Shown here one piece after another: positions 1 through 9,681 of a DNA stretch of 50,581 nucleotides (position 1 is its first letter; every line of letters begins with the position of its first letter). Below the pieces are notes generated by a model. The model saw nothing but the letters and a program-made list of their open reading frames with translations. It was not told the DNA's origin and ran no database searches. The position numbers and the translations under genes are program-made. This DNA is from an uncultured Bacteroidales bacterium. GTDB taxonomy: Bacteria; Bacteroidota; Bacteroidia; Bacteroidales; UBA932. Location of the stretch: positions 1 to 50,581 of the forward strand of contig CAKULN010000021.1 in assembly GCA_934667175.1 (NCBI GenBank), given 5' to 3'.

Positions 1-1907
1 CCGAAATAGACCAGCAGGACGGAGATGTCAGCTGGAGAGACTCCGGAGATGCGGGAGGCTTGGGCAATGGTGGATGGCTTGTAGCGGATGAGTTTCTGGC
101 GGCATTCGATAGTCAGGCCGGAGACTTTTTCAAAATCAAAATCCTGAGGAATCTTCAAATCTTCAAGACGAGATATTTTCTCAGCAATTGATTTCTCACG
201 CTCAATGTAGCCTTTATACTTAATTCCGATTTCTACTGCATCAATAATTTCTTTACGGTCGTACTTCTCAGCAAAACTATCCCCTTCTGGAAGTTCTACT
301 GAAAACTTAGAAAATGTTCCACGTGGAACAAAATTTAATAATCCATCAAGCGAAATTTCAGGACGAGAGGCTAAATCAGAAACACGTTTGGATTCAGAAA
401 GAGGGGCAGAATTATGATCGGAAAGATATTCATTAATCACATCCGCACGCATATTCACCTCATCACACATTCTGGAAAGAGCTTCAACAGCCTCGTACTT
501 TTCCTGCATAATCCTATAACGCCTTTCGGAAGCAAGACCAATCTTGTAAGATTTCTCTGTCAAACGAAGATCAGCATTGTCCTGCCTAAGAAGAATGCGA
601 TATTCTGCACGGGAAGTAAACATCCTGTAAGGCTCATCAACACCTTTCGTGATCAAGTCATCAATCAGAACACCGATGTATGATTCATCACGACGAAGAA
701 TAAAAGGATCCTTGCCATGCACCTTCAAATGTGCGTTAATTCCAGCCATAATTCCCTGAGCACCAGCCTCTTCATAACCAGTTGTTCCATTAATCTGACC
801 TGCGAAATACAGTCCTTCAACATCTCTAAGTTCAAGAGTCTCACGAAGTTGCGTTGGATCAAAATAGTCATATTCAACAGCATAGGCAGGTTTGAATATC
901 TTCGCGTTCTCCAATCCTTCGATTGAATGCAGAGCATCCATCTGAACATCCAACGGCAACGAAGAAGAGAAACCTTGGAGATAATATTCATGAATATCAC
1001 GACCCTCCGGTTCCAAGAATAATTGATGCGAAGTCTTATCAGGAAAAACCCTCAATTTATCCTCGATGCTCGGACAGTACCTCGGACCTCTGCCGGAAAT
1101 CAGCCCGGTGAACATAGGCGAATCCTTGAATCCAGACCTCAAGATGTCGTGCACCTTCTCGTTTGTGTGAAGGATGTAGCAAGGCATCTGGTTCCCCAAC
1201 CACTGGACAGCGGAAGCCTGAGCATAATAAGAAAATCTTTCAGGATTATCATCTCCGAACTGCTGCAGAAGTTTGGACGTGTCGACCGAAGAAATGTCAA
1301 TACGAGGTGGCGTCCCGGTTTTCATTCTACCGGTCCGAAGCCCGAGACTCACGAGCTGTTCGGTCAGACCATGTGAAGACAATTCCCCTATCCTGCCACC
1401 CTCGAAAGAAGTGCGGCCGATGAACATCCTGCCATTAAGGAAGGTTCCGGTGGCTAAAATAACCGCTTGAGACTTAAAAATTGCCCCTGTATTTGTCTTG
1501 ACTCCGCAGATTTTTGAATTCTCAAAGAGAAAAGAAGTGACAAAATCTGCGTAAATATCTAAGTTACAATTATTTTCAAGAATATTTCTCCAGTATGCGG
1601 AAAAGACCTGTTTATCACATTGGGCGCGAGGACTCCACATTGCAGGTCCCTTAGAGCGATTCAGCATCCTGAACTGAAGAGTCGAGGCATCAGTAACCAG
1701 TCCCATCATCCCACCAAGCGCGTCAATCTCACGGACGATCTGTCCCTTGGCGATTCCACCCACAGCAGGGTTGCAAGACATACGGGCGAAACTGGTAAGG
1801 TCAGCGTTGATCAGCAAAACGGACGAACCAAGATTAGCGGCGGCCGAGGCAGCCTCACAACCAGCATGTCCCCCGCCCACAACAATCACATCGTATGAAT
1901 ATGTCAT
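1..1907 (-). CDS. mnmG: tRNA uridine-5-carboxymethylaminomethyl modification enzyme MnmG (3' end cut by window)
   Basis: MnmG (GidA) works with MnmE to place the carboxymethylaminomethyl group on wobble uridine 34 of certain tRNAs, using FAD and a methylene-folate. The start is the ATG at 1905-1907; the protein opens [20 protein letters not shown], a Rossmann FAD-binding glycine motif. It continues with the family's [13 protein letters not shown] segment near residue 50 and [10 protein letters not shown] in the middle. 635 codons are visible and the frame runs off the left edge at LLVYFG, which is where Bacteroidota MnmG normally ends, so only a few residues are missing. It lies 76 bp downstream of ybeY on the same strand and may be cotranscribed with it. 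Identification is from established family motifs. Confidence 0.97.
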   Translation of the reverse strand, partial: MTYSYDVIVVGGGHAGCEAASAAANLGSSVLLINADLTSFARMSCNPAVGGIAKGQIVREIDALGGMMGLVTDASTLQFRMLNRSKGPAMWSPRAQCDKQVFSAYWRNILENNCNLDIYADFVTSFLFENSKICGVKTNTGAIFKSQAVILATGTFLNGRMFIGRTSFEGGRIGELSSHGLTEQLVSLGLRTGRMKTGTPPRIDISSVDTSKLLQQFGDDNPERFSYYAQASAVQWLGNQMPCYILHTNEKVHDILRSGFKDSPMFTGLISGRGPRYCPSIEDKLRVFPDKTSHQLFLEPEGRDIHEYYLQGFSSSLPLDVQMDALHSIEGLENAKIFKPAYAVEYDYFDPTQLRETLELRDVEGLYFAGQINGTTGYEEAGAQGIMAGINAHLKVHGKDPFILRRDESYIGVLIDDLITKGVDEPYRMFTSRAEYRILLRQDNADLRLTEKSYKIGLASERRYRIMQEKYEAVEALSRMCDEVNMRADVINEYLSDHNSAPLSESKRVSDLASRPEISLDGLLNFVPRGTFSKFSVELPEGDSFAEKYDRKEIIDAVEIGIKYKGYIEREKSIAEKISRLEDLKIPQDFDFEKVSGLTIECRQKLIRYKPSTIAQASRISGVSPADISVLLVYF

Positions 1908-1983
1908 ATTCAAGAAAATTCTAAAATTAACCAAAAGGCAACACCAGAGCAAGCAACCTCTACGTTACTATATTCATTAATTA

Positions 1984-2403
1984 TTAAGCCTTGTCTCTAA
2001 GACTAAGGTAATAATCTTCCTTGCCTCGCATCACCTTTTGATCCTCCGGCGTGTGGTCATCGTAGCCGATAAGATGAAGCAGACCATGGACAATCACGCG
2101 ATGCAGTTCCTCATCGAACTCGGTTCCAAACTCAATAGCGTTCTCCCTGACACTGTCAACACTAATAAATAAGTCACCGGAAAGCTTATCACCCTCACAA
2201 TAGTCAAAGGTAATGACATCGGTGAAGTAGTCATGATGAAGGTAACGGATATTCACATCCAATATGTAATTATCTGAGCAAAAAATAATTGAGATGTCGC
2301 CAAGAGTCTTAATCTCGCTCCCGGCCACCATTTTAAGCCATCTGTTGTTCGCAAGCTTGTTCTTGAACTCGAACTTGATGTCCTCACAGTAATACCTTAT
2401 CAT
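1984..2403 (-). CDS. ybeY: Endoribonuclease YbeY (rRNA maturation factor)
   Basis: YbeY is a single-domain zinc endoribonuclease that takes part in 16S rRNA 3' maturation and ribosome quality control in the cytoplasm. The 139-residue product is close to the family's usual length. It carries the diagnostic zinc motif H-x3-H-x5-[DH]-H as HGLLHLIGYDDH, with His106, His110 and His117 as ligands. The preceding DVITFDY strand and GDLFIS strand are also typical. The start codon is the first ATG after a Bacteroides-type -7 element on the minus strand. It is followed by mnmG on the same strand, so both RNA-processing genes may form one transcript. Confidence 0.96.
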   Translation of the reverse strand: MIRYYCEDIKFEFKNKLANNRWLKMVAGSEIKTLGDISIIFCSDNYILDVNIRYLHHDYFTDVITFDYCEGDKLSGDLFISVDSVRENAIEFGTEFDEELHRVIVHGLLHLIGYDDHTPEDQKVMRGKEDYYLSLRDKA

Positions 2404-2419
2404 AGACCTAATTTTTACG

Positions 2420-2427
2420 CAAATCTA
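2420..2427 (-). promoter_or_regulatory. Bacteroides-type -7 element for ybeY
   Basis: On the minus strand this reads TAGATTTG, a full match to the Bacteroidota -7 consensus TAnnTTTG, 16 bp before the ybeY ATG. A convincing -33 TTTG at about 20 bp is not visible, so this rests on the -7 element and its position only. It lies within the same short intergenic space as the divergent tonB promoter. Confidence 0.45.
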
Positions 2428-2446
2428 CAACTAATAATTCAAAAAA

Positions 2447-2477
2447 TTTGAAATGACAATTATTATTTCTATCTTTG
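2447..2477 (+). promoter_or_regulatory. Promoter of the TonB gene
   Basis: TTTG (2447-2450), a 19-bp spacer, then TATCTTTG (2470-2477) matches the Bacteroidota sigma-ABfr promoter (TTTG, 19-21 bp, TAnnTTTG). The predicted transcript starts about 55 bp before the TonB ATG. The same TATCTTTG octamer recurs on the minus strand upstream of ruvB, ychF and the YeiH-type transporter. Confidence 0.7.
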
Positions 2478-2540
2478 AGAGCCTATTGGAAGGTTTGCTT
2501 TCAGGCACATAAGAAATGATTGTTAAAATTAATTACTGAT

Positions 2541-3230
2541 ATGGAAATCAAGAAAACACCAAAAGCCGATCTTGAGAACAGAAGGACTCTCTTCACGGAG
2601 ATCGGACTCGTGGTTGCTCTTCTCGTAGTCTGGGGAGCTTTTTCCTACAGCACTAAGGAGAAGGCTGTAGCCAGCCTGGGCGAAGACACTCAGGTAGTTG
2701 AAGTTGAGGATATGGTTCCTATTACCCAGGAGACCCCTCCACCACCTCCAGAGGCTCCGAAGATTCCTGTTCTTTCAGACCAGATCGACATCGTCGAGGA
2801 TGACATCAAGGTTGAAGACAACTTCATGAGCCTTGAAGATGACGCCAATCTCGGAGTCGAGATCATGGACTACGTTGAGGAAGTAAAAGAGGAAGTCGTT
2901 GAGGAAGAGGCAATTCCTTTCCAGCTCGTAGAGGAGAAGCCTTCATTCAACGGCGGAGACGCCAACGAGTTCTCAAAATGGGTCAATTCCAAACTTCAGT
3001 ATCCTGAGATCGCAAAGGAGAACGGCGTACAGGGACGTGTCACCCTCCAGTTCACCGTTAATCCTGACGGATCTGTCAGCAACGTGAAGGTACTTCGTGG
3101 CGTTGACTCATCACTTGACAAGGAGGCTGTCAGAGTCGTTTCAATGTCTCCTAAGTGGAAGCCGGGAAAACAGCGTGACCGCGCTGTGAAGGTAACCTAC
3201 ACCTTCCCTGTTATCTTTCAGTTGAGATAA
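2541..3230 (+). CDS. tonB: Energy transducer TonB
   Basis: TonB spans the periplasm and passes proton-motive force from ExbBD to outer-membrane receptors such as the two SusC proteins in this window. The product (229 residues from the ATG at 2541) has a short cytoplasmic N-terminus of the Bacteroidota type (MEIKKTPKADLENRR), one membrane helix at about residues 18-37, a proline-rich stretch (TPPPPPEAPKIP), a strongly acidic linker (about residues 80-130) and a C-terminal TonB domain from about 145 (YPEIAKENGVQGRVTLQF to the end). An in-frame TTG at 2520 would add seven residues but lacks the usual start of this family, so the ATG is preferred. It stands alone, flanked by its own promoter and terminator; exbB/exbD are not nearby. 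Confidence 0.93.
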   Translation: MEIKKTPKADLENRRTLFTEIGLVVALLVVWGAFSYSTKEKAVASLGEDTQVVEVEDMVPITQETPPPPPEAPKIPVLSDQIDIVEDDIKVEDNFMSLEDDANLGVEIMDYVEEVKEEVVEEEAIPFQLVEEKPSFNGGDANEFSKWVNSKLQYPEIAKENGVQGRVTLQFTVNPDGSVSNVKVLRGVDSSLDKEAVRVVSMSPKWKPGKQRDRAVKVTYTFPVIFQLR

Positions 3231-3250
3231 GCAGAAACTAAATGAATATC

Positions 3251-3280
3251 AAGGCCGTCCCCAACCGGATGGCCTTTTTT
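3251..3280 (+). terminator. Rho-independent terminator after tonB
   Basis: A 10-bp stem (AAGGCCGTCC / GGATGGCCTT, with one G-U pair) with a six-base loop CCAACC is followed by a run of T residues. It lies 20 bp after the TonB stop codon. Confidence 0.85.
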
Positions 3281-3304
3281 GAATAAATTGGTAGCTGAAG
3301 CGAT

Positions 3305-3414
3305 CGGTCACTGAGCTTGCCGAAGTGACCGTAACACAACAGTTGCTTCGACAAGCTCAGCAACCGCAAACATAGTGACCGTGATCATATAGTCACTTCG
3401 GCAAGCTCAGTGAC
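3305..3414. repeat. Three palindromic repeat units with an 11-base conserved core
   Basis: Three units lie in 110 bp. Unit 1 (3305-3331) is CGGTCACT, 11 bases, AGTGACCG. Unit 2 (3342-3364) is GTTGCT, 11 bases, AGCAAC. Unit 3 (3392-3414) is GTCACT, 11 bases, AGTGAC. The central 11 bases are TCGRCAAGCTC or its reverse complement. The arms of unit 2 differ from the others but still pair with each other, so pairing is preserved while sequence changes. Related copies lie at 4645-4696, 38493-38600 (decayed) and 45951-46046 (inside a gene). Confidence 0.85.
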
Positions 3415-3439
3415 CAATATAACAAGTACTTGGAAGTAT

Positions 3440-4621
3440 ATGGAAGAATTGATGGAAAAAGCCGTCTTCGTCGGCATCATAAGACAGAACGATGACGAGA
3501 GGAAGGTGATGGAATATCTTGACGAACTTGAGTTTCTTGCGGAAACGGCAGGAGCCAAGGGTGACAAGAAGTTCGTGCAAAGGCTTGACAAGCCGGAAAA
3601 GGCCACATACATACGAAGCGGAAAACTTCAGGAAATTGCAGATTATTGTGAGGAAAACGAGATAAAATACGTGATCTTCGATGACGAGCTGACCGGGATG
3701 CAGCAGAGAAACATAGAGAAGGTAATCAATTGTAGCTCAGTCATTGACAGGACAAGTCTGATCCTTGAGATATTCGCGCAGCGCGCCAAGACATCCTACG
3801 CTAAGATGCAGGTAGAACTCGCCCGCTACAACTACATGCTGCCAAGACTGGCCGGAATGTGGACCCACCTTGAGAGGCAAAGAGGAGGCATGGGCACGAG
3901 AGGAGGTATGGGTGAGACCCAGATCGAGATTGACCGCCGTATAGTCAAGGAGCGAATAGCAAGGCTGAAGGAACAGCTGAAGAAAGTCGATAAGCAGATG
4001 GCCACGCAAAGGGGCAATAGAGGCTCTATGGTGAGACTTTCCCTCGTAGGTTACACCAACGTAGGCAAGAGCACAATAATGAATATGCTGGCCAAATCTG
4101 ACGTTTTTGCCGAGAACAAGCTGTTCGCGACCCTCGACACAACTGTTAGGAAGGTCGTCATCGAGAACGTCCCGTTCCTGCTGAGCGACACGGTAGGGTT
4201 CATAAGAAAACTCCCTACACAGCTTGTAGAGGCCTTCAAAAGCACTCTGGACGAGGTAAGAGAGGCTGACATATTGCTGCATGTTGTTGACATTTCCCAT
4301 CCAGGTTTCGAGGAGCAGATGGAGGTCGTGGAGAGAACTTTACAGGAAATAGGTGCCAGCAACAAACCGGTCTATGTGATATTCAACAAGATAGACGCTT
4401 ACACCTACGAGGAGTACGATGAGTTCTCGCTGACTCCGAAAGGCAAGGAGAACCGTTCGCTGGATGAGTTGAAAAACAGCTGGATAGCACAGGAAAAGAC
4501 CCCGTGCATATTCATCTCCGCCAAGAACAAGACCAACATCGAGAAACTCCGCAGCGACATCTACAAGATGGTCGCCGAGATCCATGCCGGCCGCTATCCG
4601 TTCAATAATTTCCTCTGGTAA
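3440..4621 (+). CDS. hflX: Ribosome-associated GTPase HflX
   Basis: HflX is a GTPase that binds the 50S subunit and helps split or rescue stalled ribosomes. The HflX N-terminal domain is followed by the hallmark segment after ARYNYMLPRLAG, with the RGGMGTRGGMGETQIE glycine-rich loop, a helical linker, then the G domain: G1 GYTNVGKST (about residue 204), G3 DTVGF, G4 NKID and G5 SAKN. The open frame extends back to a GTG at 3410, but that GTG is part of the palindromic repeat, so I place the start at the ATG at 3440 (393 residues); the ATG at 3452 (MEKAVFVGII) is an equally possible start. It converges with sdhB. Confidence 0.95.
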   Translation: MEELMEKAVFVGIIRQNDDERKVMEYLDELEFLAETAGAKGDKKFVQRLDKPEKATYIRSGKLQEIADYCEENEIKYVIFDDELTGMQQRNIEKVINCSSVIDRTSLILEIFAQRAKTSYAKMQVELARYNYMLPRLAGMWTHLERQRGGMGTRGGMGETQIEIDRRIVKERIARLKEQLKKVDKQMATQRGNRGSMVRLSLVGYTNVGKSTIMNMLAKSDVFAENKLFATLDTTVRKVVIENVPFLLSDTVGFIRKLPTQLVEAFKSTLDEVREADILLHVVDISHPGFEEQMEVVERTLQEIGASNKPVYVIFNKIDAYTYEEYDEFSLTPKGKENRSLDELKNSWIAQEKTPCIFISAKNKTNIEKLRSDIYKMVAEIHAGRYPFNNFLW

Positions 4622-4644
4622 TAATTAAACACAAAATATCAAGT

Positions 4645-4696
4645 CCGGTCACTTCGATGCTTCGACAAGCTCAGCAACCGCAAGCTCAGTGACCGG
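4645..4696. repeat. Nested palindromic repeat
   Basis: The outer arms CCGGTCACT (4645-4653) and AGTGACCGG (4688-4696) are perfect complements. Between them sits a second unit, TGCT, TCGACAAGCTC, AGCA (4658-4676), plus half-cores of the outer unit. It reads like one repeat inserted into another. It belongs to the same family as 3305-3414. Confidence 0.75.
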
Positions 4697-4698
4697 AG

Positions 4699-4733
4699 AA
4701 AAAAAGGTCGGAAAAGCAAATGCTTTTCCGACC
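4699..4733 (-). terminator. Terminator of the sdhA-sdhB transcript
   Basis: A perfect 12-bp stem (GGTCGGAAAAGC, loop AAAT, GCTTTTCCGACC; 4706-4733) has a run of A residues on its left side, which is a T run in the minus-strand transcript. It lies about 20 bp after the sdhB stop codon. It may also slow transcripts arriving from hflX, but there is no T run on that side. Confidence 0.88.
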
Positions 4734-4755
4734 TAAAATATTCAGTGATAGAGTA

Positions 4756-5535
4756 TTACTCAGAGAACTTCGCCTTGAGGAACTCGCGGTTGAGGCGGGC
4801 GATGTGGTCAATGGAGATGCCTTTTGGACATTCCATCTCGCAGGCGCGGGTGTTGGTGCAGTTGCCGAAGCCGAGCTCTTCCATCTTTGCGACCATATTC
4901 CTGGCCCTTTTAGCGGCCTCTGGACGGCCCTGTGGAAGCAAAGCGAGGGAACTTACCCTTGCGGCCACAAAGAGCATAGCAGAGCCGTTCTTACACGTTG
5001 CCACGCAAGCACCGCAACCAACGCATGCGGCAGCGTCCATGCTCTTCTCAGCGTTCTCGTGCGAAATGAGGATGTTGTTGGCATCCTGAGCGGAACCTGT
5101 TCTGACAGAGATAAATCCACCGGCCTGAAGAATCTTGTCAAAGGCGCTGCGGTCAACCACCAAGTCCTTGATGATAGGGAAACCAGCACTTCTGAAAGGC
5201 TCGACAGTAATGGTAGCACCATCTTTGAAGTGACGCATGAAAAGCTGGCAAGTGGTGACATGATCGTCCGGACCGTGCGCGCGGCCGTCAACGAACAACG
5301 AGCAAGCACCGCAGATACCCTCACGACAGTCGTGGTCGAAAGACACAGGACCGCTGCTCTTGCAGCCTCTGTCAACGGCTACTGGATCGTTACCCTCACG
5401 GATCAGCTGCTCATTGAGGATGTCAAGCATTTCGAGGAAAGAGGCATCCTCCTCTATTCCGGAAATATGATAAGTCTCAAAATGACCTTGTTCCTTGGCG
5501 TTCTTCTGACGCCATATCTTAAGATTGAAATCCAT
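4756..5535 (-). CDS. sdhB: Succinate dehydrogenase/fumarate reductase iron-sulfur subunit
   Basis: This subunit carries electrons between the flavin of SdhA/FrdA and the membrane quinone pool. In Bacteroidales the complex usually works as fumarate reductase in anaerobic respiration. The 259-residue product has the plant-type 2Fe-2S motif C70REGICGAC78, a Cys at 96, then C171[10 protein letters not shown]181 and C226/C232/C236 (ACEMECPKG) for the 4Fe-4S and 3Fe-4S clusters. It starts 8 bp after sdhA and is followed by a strong terminator. A direction-neutral name fits best, because sequence alone does not tell succinate oxidation from fumarate reduction. Confidence 0.96.
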   Translation of the reverse strand: MDFNLKIWRQKNAKEQGHFETYHISGIEEDASFLEMLDILNEQLIREGNDPVAVDRGCKSSGPVSFDHDCREGICGACSLFVDGRAHGPDDHVTTCQLFMRHFKDGATITVEPFRSAGFPIIKDLVVDRSAFDKILQAGGFISVRTGSAQDANNILISHENAEKSMDAAACVGCGACVATCKNGSAMLFVAARVSSLALLPQGRPEAAKRARNMVAKMEELGFGNCTNTRACEMECPKGISIDHIARLNREFLKAKFSE

Positions 5536-5543
5536 AGCCGATT

Positions 5544-7490
5544 CTAGTCTTTATAATTTCTTGTTTTAACTTCGATGAACTCGTACTTGAGAGGCTCCTT
5601 GTGAAGCTCCGGCTCCTGGCCTTCTCCCTTGTACTCCCAAGCAGCGACATACATGTAGTTGGCATCATCTCTCTTGGCCTCCCCTTCTTCGGTCTGGCTC
5701 TCTACACGGAAGTGACCACCGCAGGACTCGTTCCTGTTCAGGGCGTCACGGGCCATAAGCTCGCCGATCTCGAAGAAGTCCTCAAGCCTGAGGGCCTTCT
5801 CAAGCTCCTGGTTGAACTGATACTGCTCTCCCGGAACGCAAACGTCCTTGTAGAACACAGCCTTGAGGTCATTGATTTCCTTGATGGCCTTCTTAAGTCC
5901 TTCCTCACTGCGGGCCATTCCAACATACTCCCACATGATGTTTCCGAGTTTCTTGTGGATAGAGTCAACAGTCTGCTTACCCTTAATGGAGAAGAGTCTG
6001 TCGATTCTGGCCTGAACATCCTTCTCAGCCTTGTCAAAGGCAGGGTTGTTGATGTCGGTCTTAGGCTCAGCGAACTTGTGTGAAAGGTAGTCAGCGATGG
6101 TGACAGGCAGCACGAAGTAACCGTCAGCAAGACCCTGCATAAGGGCAGAGGCGCCAAGACGGTTTCCACCGTGGTCAGAGAAGTTGGCCTCACCGATGGC
6201 GTAAAGTCCAGGGATGGTTGTCTGAAGATCGTAATCAACCCAGATGCCGCCCATCGTGTAATGGATGGCAGGATAGATCATCATTGGCTCCTCCCAAGGG
6301 CTTACGTTATTGATCTTGAAGTACATGTCGAAGAGGTTGCCGTAACGCTCCTGTACCCTCTGATGACCAAGACGCTTGATGGCGTCCGAGAAGTCGAGGA
6401 ACACAGCGAGACCTGTCTCGTTGACACCGAATCCGGCGTCGCATCTCTCCTTGGCGGCGCGGGAAGCCACGTCACGAGGAACGAGGTTACCGAACGCAGG
6501 GTAACGACGCTCGAGATAGTAGTCACGATCCTCCTCAGGAATCTGTGAAGGCTTGATCTCATGCTTGCGAAGCTTCATCACATCCTCCATCTTCTTAGGC
6601 ACCCAGATACGTCCGTCGTTACGCAGGGACTCTGACATGAGGGTCAGCTTGCACTGCTGCTCACCGTGAACAGGGATGCAGGTAGGGTGGATCTGAGCGA
6701 AGCAAGGATTTGCGAAATATGCTCCCTTCTTGTAGCACTGCCAAGCGGCTGAACCGTTGCTGTTCATGGCGTTGGTGGAAAGGAAATAGGTGTTGCCGTA
6801 GCCTCCGGTGGCAATCACAACTGCATGGGCACCGAATCTCTCAAGCTTGCCGGTAACGAGATTACGGGCGATGATACCCTTAGCCTGTCCGTCAATGATG
6901 ACGAGGTCAAGCATCTCGTGGCGAGGATAGCTGGTCACGGTTCCAGCAGCGATCTGGCGGTTGAGAGCCGCGTAGGCACCAAGAAGAAGCTGCTGACCGG
7001 TTTGTCCACGGGCATAGAAAGTACGACTTACCTGGACACCTCCGAATGAACGGTTGGCGAGGTAGCCACCGTACTCACGGGCGAAAGGAACACCCTGTGC
7101 GACGCACTGGTCGATAATGGCCGCGCTGACCTCAGCTAGACGATAGACATTCGCCTCACGGCTGCGGTAGTCACCTCCCTTGATTGTGTCGTAGAAGAGA
7201 CGATAGACAGCGTCATTGTCATTCTGATAGTTCTTAGCGGCATTGATACCACCCTGCGCGGCGATGGAGTGCGCGCGGCGAGGTGAGTCACTGATGCAGA
7301 AAACCTTGACATTGTAGCCAAGCTCACCGAGAGTAGCGGCTGCGGAAGCGCCTCCAAGTCCGGTACCGACAACGATGACTTCAAGCTTTCTTCTGTTGTT
7401 CGGATTGACGAGTCGGAGTTCCGACTTACGTTTGGTCCATTTCTCGGCCAAAGGACCGTCAGGAATCTTTGAGATTAATTTATCGGCCAT
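5544..7490 (-). CDS. sdhA: Succinate dehydrogenase/fumarate reductase flavoprotein subunit
   Basis: This is the catalytic subunit interconverting succinate and fumarate with covalently bound FAD. The 648-residue product has the N-terminal dinucleotide motif [10 protein letters not shown] (41-50), the flavinylation region [13 protein letters not shown] (His74 the probable FAD attachment site), the substrate-domain HPTCIP segment and [12 protein letters not shown] near the active site. Length and ending (KTRNYKD) fit the Bacteroidota/B-type family. In related genomes a cytochrome b subunit gene normally lies directly upstream; here only 55 bp separate sdhA from an unrelated Ntn hydrolase gene, so the membrane anchor must be encoded elsewhere or lost. 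Confidence 0.96.
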   Translation of the reverse strand: MADKLISKIPDGPLAEKWTKRKSELRLVNPNNRRKLEVIVVGTGLGGASAAATLGELGYNVKVFCISDSPRRAHSIAAQGGINAAKNYQNDNDAVYRLFYDTIKGGDYRSREANVYRLAEVSAAIIDQCVAQGVPFAREYGGYLANRSFGGVQVSRTFYARGQTGQQLLLGAYAALNRQIAAGTVTSYPRHEMLDLVIIDGQAKGIIARNLVTGKLERFGAHAVVIATGGYGNTYFLSTNAMNSNGSAAWQCYKKGAYFANPCFAQIHPTCIPVHGEQQCKLTLMSESLRNDGRIWVPKKMEDVMKLRKHEIKPSQIPEEDRDYYLERRYPAFGNLVPRDVASRAAKERCDAGFGVNETGLAVFLDFSDAIKRLGHQRVQERYGNLFDMYFKINNVSPWEEPMMIYPAIHYTMGGIWVDYDLQTTIPGLYAIGEANFSDHGGNRLGASALMQGLADGYFVLPVTIADYLSHKFAEPKTDINNPAFDKAEKDVQARIDRLFSIKGKQTVDSIHKKLGNIMWEYVGMARSEEGLKKAIKEINDLKAVFYKDVCVPGEQYQFNQELEKALRLEDFFEIGELMARDALNRNESCGGHFRVESQTEEGEAKRDDANYMYVAAWEYKGEGQEPELHKEPLKYEFIEVKTRNYKD

Positions 7491-7545
7491 ATTCTGAATA
7501 TGTTATTTATAAAATTCCAAATGAAATCGCAATAAGTCTGCAATT

Positions 7546-8640
7546 TTAGTCATTTTTCTCGTAATCAGCAATTTTATGAGCCATTTTCGGTGATTTAGAC
7601 AAGCATATTTTAAGATAGCGGTTGTAAATCCGTCTGGTGAAGCGGTCATACCGCCGCACCGGCATGTCATTCGAAAAATGCAGATCAACATACTTCTCGA
7701 CCTTGCGGCAAGCCTCCTCGCAACCATATTCAAAACCAAAAGCGGCCTTCAAGGCAAGCGCGTCGTCACAGATGGCGGCGTTGTCGCTTCCTCGGGACTT
7801 TTTCATATAGTAAGGAATATGATCGCTCGAAAAAACCTTCAGTGGGACACAGACAGTGTTTGTCGGGCTGCCTAAAAGGGTCCACATCACGGTGTTGCAA
7901 GGATTTACCCCCAAAGAAACCCCTTCAAAAACCACCGAGGCGGAAGTGATGTCACGCATGATCGGCTTTCCGGTACGGGAAATCTCGTTGAAAAGAAATT
8001 TATGGTCAATTGTGGCCACGTCAGCGGAAGCCATTATGAATGAAGCCTTTTCAAACCTGTCAACACCCTTTCGGTCCTCCTTGCGGCCACTCCGTGTGAA
8101 GTTCGTCACGACCATGTAGCCACCCGGCTGGTCGGCAACGACGTACTTCTTCCATGAATGGTTGTTGACCTCATAATACGCCGCCCCACCGAACGCATCG
8201 ATGATGCCGAAATTAGCCTCAACTCCCCAAGGTTTTGGAAGCGAATCGAGCATATTCTCAAAATCTTGCAGACAGCGGCATATTCCAAGAGCCTTGTACA
8301 TGACAATCCCCTCCTTGTCCATTTCGGAGGCGGGAACATCATCATCCTTGAGGTCGTAGGTGGCTGTGTTCATGATGCAGAAGCCAGCGGAGTTGACTCC
8401 GGACCAGACTTCCCCACCCTGCGATGGTGAGTTCACGAGACCTATGAATGAATATTCCGGACCTTGGAACCATTCCATCCTGTTGTTCAGCTCGCCGGTG
8501 TCGCGGTGCTTGAGCATCATGGGACGTCCATCAGCCCGCACTCCCCCGGAAATAATCACGGAAGTGCAGCAGAATGCCTTGAATGAAATGAATATAAAAG
8601 CGGCTATGGCAGCTGAAATCTTAGAAAAGTGTCGCATCAT
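7546..8640 (-). CDS. Secreted linear-amide C-N hydrolase (Ntn hydrolase superfamily, C45/C59-like)
   Basis: The 364-residue product opens with a signal peptide (hydrophobic about 8-23) ending next to Cys24-Cys25. Cys25-Thr-Ser is the expected N-terminal nucleophile of the penicillin-acylase/choloylglycine-hydrolase-like Ntn fold once the leader is removed. The following strand ([12 protein letters not shown]) and [13 protein letters not shown] segment are typical of the carcinine hydrolase/isopenicillin N-acyltransferase-like group. The likely reaction is cleavage of a linear amide bond in the periplasm; the substrate is unknown. Its 5' end overlaps the end of ruvB by 20 bp, and sdhA follows 55 bp later, so it is probably cotranscribed with both. 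A lipoprotein reading of the double cysteine cannot be excluded. Confidence 0.75.
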   Translation of the reverse strand: MMRHFSKISAAIAAFIFISFKAFCCTSVIISGGVRADGRPMMLKHRDTGELNNRMEWFQGPEYSFIGLVNSPSQGGEVWSGVNSAGFCIMNTATYDLKDDDVPASEMDKEGIVMYKALGICRCLQDFENMLDSLPKPWGVEANFGIIDAFGGAAYYEVNNHSWKKYVVADQPGGYMVVTNFTRSGRKEDRKGVDRFEKASFIMASADVATIDHKFLFNEISRTGKPIMRDITSASVVFEGVSLGVNPCNTVMWTLLGSPTNTVCVPLKVFSSDHIPYYMKKSRGSDNAAICDDALALKAAFGFEYGCEEACRKVEKYVDLHFSNDMPVRRYDRFTRRIYNRYLKICLSKSPKMAHKIADYEKND

Positions 8641-9652
8641 CTACCTTTTTTGATTCGAGCTCTGAGTCAAGTCCAAGGTGATGGTATGCCATTTCTGTGG
8701 CCACCCTTCCTCTTTGTGTGCGCACTATGAAACCCTCTTTTATAAGGAACGGCTCATAGACCTCCTCGAACGTGCCTTGATCCTCACTGATCGCGGTGGC
8801 GATGGTGTTTGCACCGACAGGCCCTCCCTTGAACGTAGAGATTATAGTCTTGAGTATCTTGTTGTCTATGGAGTCCAATCCCCTCTTGTCTATCTTAAGT
8901 TTGTCAAGAGCGTAACGGGAAATGTTCAGGTCGATGTGCCCGTCCCCCATCACCTGGGCGAAATCACGGACTCTCTTGAGGAGGGCGTTGGCGATACGTG
9001 GAGTTCCACGACTCCTTAAAGCGACCTCCTTTGCGGCCTCGTCGTCAATGGTCACATTCAGGATGCGCGCGCTTCTGCGCACGATACGGATCAAGTCTGA
9101 AGTGTCGTAATATTCAAGGGCACAATTGATTCCGAACCTTTCGCGCAGAGGCGCCGTAAGAAGTCCGCTCCGAGTAGTCGCCCCAACAAGAGTGAACGGA
9201 TTTAGAGAAATCCGTACGGAGCGAGCCCCCGGCCCCTTGTCGATCATGATGTCGATCACGTAGTCCTCCATCGCCGAGTAAAGATACTCCTCGACCTCCG
9301 GCGAGAGACGGTGGATCTCGTCGATGAACAGCACATCACCGGTCTCCAAAGAGGTAAGCAATCCGGCAAGGTCACCTGGCTTGTCAAGCACCGGCCCGGA
9401 TGTCACCTTCATGTTCACTCCCATCTCGTTGGCGATGATGTGCGCGAGGGTGGTCTTTCCAAGACCCGGAGGCCCGTGAAAAAGCACATGGTCAAGGGCT
9501 TCGCCCCTCATCTTGGCCGCCTTGACATAGATGTTCAGATTGGAGACAATCTCCCTCTGACCGGTGAAATCTTCCAACCCTTGCGGGCGGATTATTCCGT
9601 CCAAATCCTTATCTTTGCCGACGTTTGTGCTGTGCGGATCAAATTCTGTCAT
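8621..9652 (-). CDS. ruvB: Holliday junction branch migration ATPase RuvB
   Basis: RuvB is the hexameric AAA+ motor that, with RuvA, drives branch migration of Holliday junctions in recombinational repair. The 343-residue product has the family N-terminus ([12 protein letters not shown]), Walker A GPPGLGKT (60-67), Walker [10 protein letters not shown] (about 108-116), the sensor GATTRSG and the C-terminal winged-helix domain ([19 protein letters not shown]). The length is standard. It is the first gene of a probable ruvB–Ntn hydrolase–sdhAB transcript and is divergent from mfd across an AT-rich gap. Confidence 0.97.
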   Translation of the reverse strand: MTEFDPHSTNVGKDKDLDGIIRPQGLEDFTGQREIVSNLNIYVKAAKMRGEALDHVLFHGPPGLGKTTLAHIIANEMGVNMKVTSGPVLDKPGDLAGLLTSLETGDVLFIDEIHRLSPEVEEYLYSAMEDYVIDIMIDKGPGARSVRISLNPFTLVGATTRSGLLTAPLRERFGINCALEYYDTSDLIRIVRRSARILNVTIDDEAAKEVALRSRGTPRIANALLKRVRDFAQVMGDGHIDLNISRYALDKLKIDKRGLDSIDNKILKTIISTFKGGPVGANTIATAISEDQGTFEEVYEPFLIKEGFIVRTQRGRVATEMAYHHLGLDSELESKKVDDATLF

Positions 9653-9673
9653 CAGAAAGTGTTTTAATCAGTA

Positions 9674-9681
9674 CAAAGATA
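9674..9681 (-). promoter_or_regulatory. -7 element for ruvB
   Basis: The minus strand reads TATCTTTG, an exact match to TAnnTTTG and identical to the octamer before tonB, 21 bp upstream of the ruvB ATG. No clear -33 TTTG is seen at the right distance. Confidence 0.5.

Noticed and set aside
3305..3414. CRISPR array
   Set aside because: Units are palindromic, vary in their arms, have no constant spacer length and no cas genes are present.
4720..5547. 275-codon open frame on the plus strand opposite sdhB
   Set aside because: It is antisense to a strongly conserved gene with all iron-sulfur motifs intact; the antisense product has no domain and its length follows from the codon bias of sdhB.
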